From NCBI GenBank assembly GCA_009787085.1, contig WRGR01000039.1, positions 1 to 64,000 of the forward strand: a DNA stretch of 64,000 nucleotides, given 5' to 3'. This DNA is from Actinomycetes bacterium (GTDB lineage: Bacteria > Actinomycetota > Coriobacteriia > Coriobacteriales > UBA8131). Each line of letters begins with the position of its first letter. Within the stretch, counting starts at the first letter, position 1. The notes beneath the pieces are model-generated. The model had not been told where the DNA came from. It saw nothing but the letters and a program-made list of their open reading frames with translations, and did not search any database. Positions 1 through 7,439 of the stretch are shown here, one piece after another. The position numbers and the translations under genes were made by a program.

Positions 1-74
1 TTTCTTTCGGGTATCTCTTTCCTCTTTGCTTTTCCATAATGGCTCCAGTTTCTCAAACTTGGAGCCTCCGGTAA

Positions 75-437
75 AGTCGGGGCGGTTCAATCAATGGTTT
101 CTCAGCACTAGAACAATTGCGATCTGGCAAAGAGATATCCTGTGTTTTTAGTTTTGAAGACGATAAGTATCCAATAGTTGCCTATCTGGACGAGAGCTTT
201 TTTCGCTGCAAGCAAGATAACTTTGTTGGTCAATCATATATGCTATGTAAAATAATCCGAAAGATCCCAAAGGGAGAAAGTATTAAGCTGGATGAAGTAT
301 TTGACGACATAAAAAAGCTACCACTTAATCGGGAACAGCGAAGGAAAATAACGAAAAGTACTGACAATCCTGAGGTCATGCGCGATGTCATAAAGGGTCC
401 TGCACTTGTTGCACTGCCAATAGCTGTTTATCAATAA
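75..437 (+). CDS. Hypothetical protein, possible C-terminal remnant (weakly DUF6414-like)
   Basis: Open frame extends upstream of the listed TTG start to a stop at 72-74; no good start or RBS seen; ends ...ALVALPIAVYQ. Confidence 0.3.
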   Translation, partial: SRGGSINGFSALEQLRSGKEISCVFSFEDDKYPIVAYLDESFFRCKQDNFVGQSYMLCKIIRKIPKGESIKLDEVFDDIKKLPLNREQRRKITKSTDNPEVMRDVIKGPALVALPIAVYQ

Positions 438-586
438 GTAATGATGAAGTTGTGATTATGGCAACGTAGTCAGTTTGTAGTGGAGGTAAAGTAGGTGATA
501 GCAATGCGCTGATAGCATTTTGATAGCAAAAAATCAGCGAAAGAGAAATAATGGAGAGAAACAGTAGGTAAAACAGAGGAAACACC

Positions 587-620
587 ATCATATACTAAAC
601 AAAATAGCTTAGTATATGAT
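587..620. repeat. 12-bp perfect inverted repeat ATCATATACTAA-N10-TTAGTATATGAT
   Basis: Arms 587-598 and 609-620 are exact reverse complements; lies upstream of the first ABC operon. Confidence 0.8.
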
Positions 621-766
621 TGAATCAGGTGAGTGGGAGTAATCAGGGGGGCATCTCCGGCCATTTCCTTTATAATAGCGAATAGATCGTAGGTACCGCA
701 CATCAATCAACGGCATGTGATATGTTGATTGCCAGAGTAAGGGAAGTATCCTAACAGACGGAAAGC

Positions 767-1738
767 ATGGCAAGTTATATGGAAACAACGGGGGCGGCAG
801 CGGAGATCCTGCAGACCCATCAACTGACCAAGAAATACGGCGACTTTGCCGCTTTGGACCGGGTATCTCTGACGCTTCGGCAAGGGGACATCTATGGCTT
901 GGTAGGGCGCAACGGCGCCGGCAAGACCACCTTCTTCAAATGCGTGATGGGTTTGGCCAAGCCTACGGCTGGGACAATCGCCATCAACGGCAAGACCACG
1001 GGGCTTAATGTTGCCCGGCAACAGATGGGTTTTATGATCAACCCGTCTTTTTTCCCCTATTTGGGACCCAAGGAGAGCTTGGAGTATCTCTGTCGGGTAA
1101 AGGGGATAAGGGATAAGGGTGAGGTGGGGCGGCTGCTGAAAACTGTTGGCTTGGACGGCGTGAAGAAGCCCTTCAAGGCCTTCTCACTGGGCATGAGGCA
1201 ACGCTTGGGCATTGCTGGCGCACTGCTGGGGTCGCCGACGGTGATAGTCCTAGACGAGCCGATTAACGGCCTCGACCCGCAGGGCATTATCGATATGCGA
1301 GAAGTGATCAAAGAGGCTCATTCTCAGACTGGCGCGACTTTCATTATCTCATCCCATATCTTAGCTGAGCTGGACTTGGTGGCCACCCAGTTCGGCTTTA
1401 TCGAGCAAGGGGTGCTGATCAAAGAGATATCCCATACAGAATTACATGAGCATACCAGGAAGTCCTTGGTTATCGAAGTGGACGATGTGTTGCTGGCGCA
1501 GGCAGTGCTGAAGCCTCTGGGGGCCAGCGTGGCTGCAGTCAACGGCAACCGGATGACGCTGGCCAGCCATCTTGACCAATCGAACTATCTGGCCAGGGCC
1601 TTGTTGGATGGCGGCGTAGAGCTTTATGACCTGCACCGGCAGGAAACCACCTTGGAAGAATACTTCATGCGCTTGATAGGGGGTGGCAAACGGGATGCGG
1701 AAAATGATCCAAGGCGAGATATATCGCTTGCTTCATAA
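767..1738 (+). CDS. ABC transporter ATP-binding protein, BcrA-like
   Basis: Walker A GRNGAGKTT, signature LGMRQRLGIAGALLG, Walker B VIVLDEPINGLDP. Confidence 0.9.
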   Translation: MASYMETTGAAAEILQTHQLTKKYGDFAALDRVSLTLRQGDIYGLVGRNGAGKTTFFKCVMGLAKPTAGTIAINGKTTGLNVARQQMGFMINPSFFPYLGPKESLEYLCRVKGIRDKGEVGRLLKTVGLDGVKKPFKAFSLGMRQRLGIAGALLGSPTVIVLDEPINGLDPQGIIDMREVIKEAHSQTGATFIISSHILAELDLVATQFGFIEQGVLIKEISHTELHEHTRKSLVIEVDDVLLAQAVLKPLGASVAAVNGNRMTLASHLDQSNYLARALLDGGVELYDLHRQETTLEEYFMRLIGGGKRDAENDPRRDISLAS

Positions 1739-2423
1739 AAAAAGCATATACATTTATTTTGCTATCATGGCCGCCGCCTATCTTCTTTTTGTGTTCGTCC
1801 GTTCAGGTGGCTTTGGCGGGCAGTCGGTTATCGATGATGCGTCGAGCGTGTTTTACTTTCTGCCCGCGCTGGCCGGCGGCTTTTTGTTTGCGGCTATTTA
1901 CACGGACGACCTGAACTCAAAGAACCTGATTACGCTGGTTGGCTATGGGTTGAGCAAAACAAAGATCGTGATCACCAAGATCATTCTGGCCGCGCTGCTA
2001 AACTTGGTCTTTTTCGCCATCTTGCCGCTTTTTCACTATGCTTTATACAGTCTGTTCGGCTGCCCGGTGGCGACTGGCCAAGTGGCTCAGCTCTATGCGA
2101 TCGCCAGTAAATACTTGCTGATGACCCTAGCTTATTCAGTAATTTCCAGCATCGTAGCCTACGGTCTGCAGCGTTCCACTTTTGCCATTGTCACTTATAT
2201 CCTATTTGCATTTGGCGTCGTCGGTACTTTGATAAATGTGCTTATAAATCTTCTCAACTTGAATATCCGTGATTATCTCTTGTCCGGCCTTACAGACAAG
2301 ATAATGATCGGCTTGATCGGCGGTGACCCTTTGGTTTTGCCCATCATCGGCTACGCTGCCTACGTCGTTGTTGCGGCGGTACTCTCAACAGTAGCGTTCA
2401 GTAAGAAGGAAATGGAGTTTTAG
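1683..2423 (+). CDS. ABC-2 type permease partner of the BcrA-like ATPase
   Basis: Multi-TM protein, overlaps the ATPase gene, same strand. Confidence 0.75.
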   Translation: MANGMRKMIQGEIYRLLHKKSIYIYFAIMAAAYLLFVFVRSGGFGGQSVIDDASSVFYFLPALAGGFLFAAIYTDDLNSKNLITLVGYGLSKTKIVITKIILAALLNLVFFAILPLFHYALYSLFGCPVATGQVAQLYAIASKYLLMTLAYSVISSIVAYGLQRSTFAIVTYILFAFGVVGTLINVLINLLNLNIRDYLLSGLTDKIMIGLIGGDPLVLPIIGYAAYVVVAAVLSTVAFSKKEMEF

Positions 2424-2425
2424 AG

Positions 2426-2821
2426 ATGACCAAGAAGCCCGGGTTCTGGATCGTTGTTGGTGTGGTCGTCGTCCTAGTCGTGGCGGCGGCAGTTTGGGGC
2501 AAGCAGTACTACGAGAACCGTTATGTGGGGCGAGACTATTACGCGATGGTGCCTCTGAGCTACGATATCACGCCACAAATGATGCATGATTCTGGCGGTG
2601 CAGAAGTCGGCCTAGGCAAGACCTTTGACTTGAAGGCCTATAATGAGCATGGGGAAGAAAAGGACATCAGCTTCATCGTCGTTGGTGACGATGTTGCAAG
2701 ATATCCCCAACAAGGTGCGTTTTTGCTGGTAAATGCCAGTAACCAGATAGTGTTAAACTGGAGTTTGATAGACAAGGGCAGCATACCGGCAGCTGCGCTG
2801 GCAAAGATCGAGGCAAAGTAG
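2426..2821 (+). CDS. YxeA-like small secreted/membrane protein
   Basis: N-terminal TM helix followed by NRYVGRDYYAMV...YDITPQM...KTFDLKAYNEHGEEKDISF, a YxeA/DUF1093-like pattern; directly downstream of the permease. Confidence 0.6.
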   Translation: MTKKPGFWIVVGVVVVLVVAAAVWGKQYYENRYVGRDYYAMVPLSYDITPQMMHDSGGAEVGLGKTFDLKAYNEHGEEKDISFIVVGDDVARYPQQGAFLLVNASNQIVLNWSLIDKGSIPAAALAKIEAK

Positions 2822-2960
2822 CCAAAGTAACCGAGAGCCGGGCAATTATTAAATGATGAGGGGAACAAAGACGAACCCCCATAATCAAAAAGGGTGACAG
2901 TAGCTCACTCTCTTTTGGGGAAGCACAACGACTGGGTTCGTAGGAAGGTGAAGGACACGG

Positions 2961-3899
2961 GTGTCGGAGGCAATTAGGGTATTGGGGCTGCGCAAGTCCT
3001 TCAAGACACAGACGGTTCTCGATGACGTGTGCTTCACCGTTGCTGACGGCGAGGTATTTGCCCTGCTAGGCTCCAACGGAGCCGGAAAAACAACGCTGAT
3101 AAAAATACTCACCACCTTGCTCCGTGCTGATGGCGGCAGCGCTGCGGTGTGCGGTTACGATGTCGCAAAACAAGGCCGGCGTGTTCGCGAGTCCATCAGC
3201 CTGACCGGGCAATCCACGGCAGTGGACGACATCCTCAGCGGCCGTGAGAACCTCATCATGATGGCCAAGCTGCGTCATCTTAGCGACCCGAAGTCCGAAG
3301 CCGAAAGGCAACTGGCACAGTTCGGGCTGACCGATGCCGCGAACAAGCCGCTCTCAGCCTACTCCGGCGGCATGCGGCGGCGCTTGGACTTGGCGATGAG
3401 CATGATTGGCAGCCCACAGGTCGTCTTCCTCGATGAGCCGACGACAGGGCTTGACCCGCAGGGGCGGCTTGCGGTTTGGGAAACCATCCGTGCCATGGGC
3501 AAATCCGGCGTGACGGTTTTTCTCACCACGCAATATCTTGAAGAGGCGGACAGCCTTGCCGATAGAATTGCCATTCTGCACAACGGTAGCATTGTTGCGC
3601 AAGGCTTGGCGGCAGAGCTGAAGCGCCTTGCGCCGCCGCCCAAACTGGTGTTCAGCTTTTTGGAGGAAGGTGACATGGCGCAGGCCAGCGGTGTTCTTGC
3701 GGCCTACGATGTAAAGAGCGAGGCGTTGACACTGACAGTCACCACAGATGGCAGTGTAGGCCAAACTACGGAGATTCTAAGTCAATTGGAGGGTGCAGGC
3801 ATTGTAGCGACCTTCGCCCAAAAGCCGCCGACGCTCGAAGAGGCGTTCCTGACGATCATCAGGGAGGGGCAGCATGAGCCTCAAGTATGCGTTAAGTGA
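2961..3899 (+). CDS. ABC transporter ATP-binding protein, DrrA-like
   Basis: GSNGAGKTTLIKILTTLL, YSGGMRRRLDLAMSMIG, VVFLDEPTTGLDP. Confidence 0.92.
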   Translation: MSEAIRVLGLRKSFKTQTVLDDVCFTVADGEVFALLGSNGAGKTTLIKILTTLLRADGGSAAVCGYDVAKQGRRVRESISLTGQSTAVDDILSGRENLIMMAKLRHLSDPKSEAERQLAQFGLTDAANKPLSAYSGGMRRRLDLAMSMIGSPQVVFLDEPTTGLDPQGRLAVWETIRAMGKSGVTVFLTTQYLEEADSLADRIAILHNGSIVAQGLAAELKRLAPPPKLVFSFLEEGDMAQASGVLAAYDVKSEALTLTVTTDGSVGQTTEILSQLEGAGIVATFAQKPPTLEEAFLTIIREGQHEPQVCVK

Positions 3900-4638
3900 C
3901 ACATTGGTGATGACCGGTCGGGTGATGAGGCAGGTGGTCCGCAGCCTCGACACGGTGATCACCGTCTTGCTGATGCCGGTTGCCATGCTGTTGGCCATGA
4001 ACTATGTGCTTGGCGGTGCGATGGACTTGGGCGGCATCAAAACGGCTGACTATATGCTGTCTGGAATTATAATGATCTGCGTCTTGTCGGGCGTGTCCTA
4101 TACCGCCTACCGGCTTCATGTGGATGTGCAGAAAGGGATATTCGAGCGGTTTCATTCTCTGCCCGTCGCCAAGTCGAGCATCCTTGGCGGCCATGTTCTG
4201 ACATCCGTCGCCAGCAATGCCGTATCCGTTGTTGCCATCGTCCTCGTCGGCCTGCTCATCGGCTTTCGTCCGGAAGCAGGGCTGTTTGGATGGCTCTTGG
4301 TGATTCTGGTGATTTTGTTGTTCATCGTGGCCATGACATGGATAAGCGTGTTTTTCGGGCTTGTTGCAAAATCGGTGGAGACGGTCGGCGTTTTCGCTTA
4401 CCTTTTGCTGGGACTGACGTTTACGAGTTCAGCGTTTGCCCCGCCCGATACCATGCCAGCTGCGTTGGCAGCCTTTGCCAAGTATCAGCCGATGACACCG
4501 ATTGCCGACAGCATGAGGCTTTTGCTGCTTGGCGGACCAGCGGGCAACAGCCTAGTGATCGCCTTGGCTTGGTGCTTCGTTATTGCCGCTGTGTTTTGGC
4601 TGCTGTCCGTCAAGGCCTACGGTCGTCGGCAACGGTAA
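3874..4638 (+). CDS. ABC-2 permease, DrrB-like
   Basis: Multi-TM, overlaps the end of the DrrA-like gene. Confidence 0.85.
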   Translation: MSLKYALSDTLVMTGRVMRQVVRSLDTVITVLLMPVAMLLAMNYVLGGAMDLGGIKTADYMLSGIIMICVLSGVSYTAYRLHVDVQKGIFERFHSLPVAKSSILGGHVLTSVASNAVSVVAIVLVGLLIGFRPEAGLFGWLLVILVILLFIVAMTWISVFFGLVAKSVETVGVFAYLLLGLTFTSSAFAPPDTMPAALAAFAKYQPMTPIADSMRLLLLGGPAGNSLVIALAWCFVIAAVFWLLSVKAYGRRQR

Positions 4639-4715
4639 CCAGCGGCAAAGTCCGGAAAAGCTGCAGGGAATGCCCGCCTCCCTGAATGCTACCGTCGTGG
4701 CGAAGTCGATATATC

Positions 4716-5119
4716 TCAGCAAGCAGTCTTGACGTTATCGGGCGCAGATGGCCGCTTATGCTCGGCAAGCCATTTCTTTCGATATTCGTTCAAACTCAGA
4801 TGATTTGCGCCTCCGGAATATTCCGGATCATCATTTTGAACCCCGTCATCCTGCCAGCTGCAAAGCGGGCAGATCTCAGAGATGCTGCCTTCTGGAAGCG
4901 TGGTGAACCCGCAGCATGCACATGTTTTATTTTTGTCCCATACTTCTCAACCTGATCCTCCCAATAATCCAAAGCTCCTTTCAGTTTACGGAGGTATCCA
5001 CATAGTAGTTTATATGCTGGTATGTATGAATAATCTGCAAAATAGTTGTAAATAAATTGAGATGAATCTATTGCAATGATGACATTTGCATGGTAGCCTC
5101 GGAGTGGCTTGAACTCAAT
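4716..5119 (-). pseudogene. CPCC-type cysteine-rich protein gene with a probable 1-bp frameshift
   Basis: Manual minus-strand translation: ...KLKGALDYWEDQVEKYGTK / NKTCACCGFTTLPEGSISEICPLCSWQDDGVQNDDPEYSGGANHLSLNEYRKKWLAEHK...TAC*. The halves join only if the A5 run (plus-strand T5, 4930-4934) were A6. Missed by the ORF track. Confidence 0.6.
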
Positions 5120-5126
5120 GGGGTTT

Positions 5127-5133
5127 GGGGGGG
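5127..5133 (+). repeat. G7 homopolymer
   Basis: Seven consecutive G in the 5' part of ORF 5109-5618. Confidence 0.9.
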
Positions 5134-5247
5134 TGGCCGCAAGGGATCCAAGGGGGAACCGTGTGCAGTCGGCTATGGCTGCCTTGAGAAAGGAGAACTT
5201 GAGGGTGCATTGGCGGACAAAAACAGGGGATCAGAATCCGCTGCGGT

Positions 5248-5256
5248 GGGGGGGGG
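5248..5256 (+). repeat. G9 homopolymer
   Basis: Nine consecutive G just upstream of the signal-peptide coding region. Confidence 0.9.
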
Positions 5257-5624
5257 TTGGTAAGAGGGGCATCCTAGCCCGGGCGGCAGCGGCGTTGCTG
5301 GCTGTCGCGTTGGCGGTGGGCCTTCTGCCCGCCGTGCCGTTCTTTGCGGCAGGGGTAGTGCGCATCGTCACCCCCGACGGAGTGGGGGTCGGGCACCGTA
5401 CGCTTGTGCCGGGCGGCAGCGCCGGCCCGTTCAACATCGTGCTCAATAATGTAGACGATAGCCAGTCCACTGTCAGGTGGGCTACTGTGACTGCCAAGGC
5501 CGCCGACGGCTCGAACAAGTCCGCCGCCTGCAAGGTGACGGTGACCCGGCCGGTCACCGGGGTCACGCTGGACAAGGCATCGTCGACGCTCACGGTCGGG
5601 TTTAGGCCGGGACATTAAGGAGGC

Positions 5625-6128
5625 ATGATGAGACGCTTGATGAAGAAGGCACTGATATCATTGGCCATGGCACTGGCTGCGGCAGCGGCCATCGCCCCGT
5701 CCGCCGCCTACGCGGCCACGGCAGCGCCCGCTCCCGCACCCCCAGCCGCACTCTACGCCGGGCGTGTGGATTCCGACACCCTGAAGCTCACTTGGAAGGC
5801 TGCCGAGGGCATCGACGGCTACGTGGTCTTGCGCTACGATGCGGCCAAGAAGTCCTACAGGAAGGCCGCTGTGGTGGGCAAGAGGGCGACCAGCTGGACG
5901 GACAAGGCCACCCTGGCCAACAAGACCTACAGCTACAAGATGCGCTCCTACAAGGCGGCCGGCGGCAAGAGGACCTACAGCGCCCTGACCTACGCGGTGT
6001 CGTCCAAGACGCACAGCCCCGTCGCCAAGAAGACCAACGTCCAGAGGGTCACGGCGCCCAAGGCGCTGACTTTGGGCATTAGGCAGGCCGTGCCGCTGAG
6101 GGCCAAGATTCTCCACGGATCATCCTGA
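5625..6128 (+). pseudogene. Truncated secreted protein, Fn3-like domain
   Basis: Signal peptide MRRLMKKALISLAMALAAAAAIAPSAAYA; Fn3-like LKLTWKAAEGIDGYVVLRYD...KTYSYKMRSYK; ends abruptly at a junction with an opposite-strand helicase remnant. Confidence 0.55.
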
Positions 6129-6520
6129 AGAGCCACAGTTCTGGAAGACCATATAGCGTTGTTCGAACCCATCAAGAATCCTGTAGTTCTTCTTCAGCCG
6201 AGTGCGCTCAAGGTTGTTTTTGATCAGTCCCAAGCAGATCGAGTGAAACGTGCCGACATACATTTCGTTGATGTTAGCGACGATGTCCCGTTCGGCCAGC
6301 TCGTTCGTTATTCTCGTGACCAGCTCTTTGGCAGCTTTTCCGTAAACGTAGCTACCAGAATCTCTTCAGACCTGACACCCTTCTCTTGGATGAGGCACAC
6401 TGCGCGCTGAGCCAAGGTAAAGGTTTTCCCGGTGCCGGGGCCAGCAGTGATCAGCACTGGGCCATCCGTGGCCGTAATGGCCATTATCTGGTTGTCGTTG
6501 GCACCCTTGAAATCGAACAC
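6120..6520 (-). pseudogene. UvrD/SF1 helicase N-terminal remnant with a 1-bp frameshift
   Basis: MFDFKGANDNQIMAITATDGPVLITAGPGTGKTFTLAQRAVCL...ILVATFTEK, then in +1 frame AAKELVTRITNELAERDIVANINEMYVGTFHSICLGLIKNNLERTRLKKNYRILDGFEQRYMVFQNCGSSG*. Frame restored if plus-strand T4 (6336-6339) were T5. Confidence 0.75.
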
Positions 6521-6591
6521 TTGCCCTCCTGCCTAAGCCGCTGGGTGCTAGCTCGTCCAGCTCATAACCCGGCATAGCAGCATCAATCAGC

Positions 6592-6656
6592 ATCTCCCTA
6601 ACGAATCTCCCTAACGAATCTCCCTAACGAATCTCCCCAACGAATCTCCCTAACGA
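6592..6656. repeat. 13-bp tandem repeat (ATCTCCCTAACGA)x5
   Basis: Five contiguous copies with one substitution in copy 4. Confidence 0.9.
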
Positions 6657-7276
6657 ATAAAGTTCGTCCAAGCCCGGTCTGTTAGCTGCGGGTGTGTTAG
6701 GCCGGCGGCGGATCCGGCTTGGATGGACTTGATCAGCCAAGCCATGTTGGCGCCTAGGTAATAGGCGGTCTGCATGCCTTCAAGGTCTTGTTTTACCTCT
6801 TCAGCCTGCGATCCGTGCACCATTGGCCAGTAAAACGAGCTGACCAGCGGCATTTGGGCATAAAGCGGATACTTCTGGATCTGCTCCAAGGCAGCAGTGG
6901 TGCCCGCCCGTCGGGCAGAGACCACGCAGGCCGCCGGTTTGGCGGCATAAAGCGAGCCGCCGGCAAAAAACATCCTGTCCAAGCAGCTCTTCAAGGCACC
7001 GTTGACCCCGGCAAAATATACCGGTGAGCCAATGACCAGGCCATCGGCTGCGACTAGCTGGTCGATTAGGGCGTTGATGCCGTCGTCGGCACCGAAAGCG
7101 CAGCGCCGGGTCTTACGGCAGCCACCGCAGCCGATGCAGGGCTTCAGGGCCTCCTTGCCGATCCAGACAATAGAGGTATCGATGCCGCCGTCTCCAAGGC
7201 CGCGTGCCACCTCTTGGAGGGCGGTGAAAGTGCAGCGTTTTTCGTGGGCGCTGCCGTTGAGCAGTAATACTGACAT
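6650..7276 (-). CDS. Flavodoxin-fold NADPH-dependent FMN reductase / iron-sulfur flavoprotein family
   Basis: VLLLNGSAHEKRCTFTALQEV, CIGCGGCRKTRRC, GLVIGSPVYFAGVNGALKSCLDR. Confidence 0.85.
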   Translation of the reverse strand: MSVLLLNGSAHEKRCTFTALQEVARGLGDGGIDTSIVWIGKEALKPCIGCGGCRKTRRCAFGADDGINALIDQLVAADGLVIGSPVYFAGVNGALKSCLDRMFFAGGSLYAAKPAACVVSARRAGTTAALEQIQKYPLYAQMPLVSSFYWPMVHGSQAEEVKQDLEGMQTAYYLGANMAWLIKSIQAGSAAGLTHPQLTDRAWTNFIR

Positions 7277-7439
7277 GTTTTTCTCCTTCTCTCTTTTTTT
7301 GCTAGACGCATTACAGATGTCTCTTGGTGATTATAGACCTAACAAGGCATGGAAATAAAGGTTATAATGTTCCTGCGTACAGATAGATTTCCTGCAGACA
7401 GGCAATTGATTATGGGGGAAGAGAGGCAAGCTCTGCTCA

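Larger units (their letters stand above)
5109..5618 (+). pseudogene. Truncated secreted protein with signal peptide and Ig-like (BIG2-like) fragments
   Basis: Hydrophobic segment ILARAAAALLAVALAVGLLPAVPFFAAG; then ATVTAKAADGSNKSAACKVTVTRPVTGVTLDKASSTLTVG, then an abrupt stop. Confidence 0.55.

Noticed and set aside
4290-4685. 131-aa plus ORF overlapping the DrrB-like permease
   Set aside because: Alternate frame of a well-supported multi-TM protein; no domain features.
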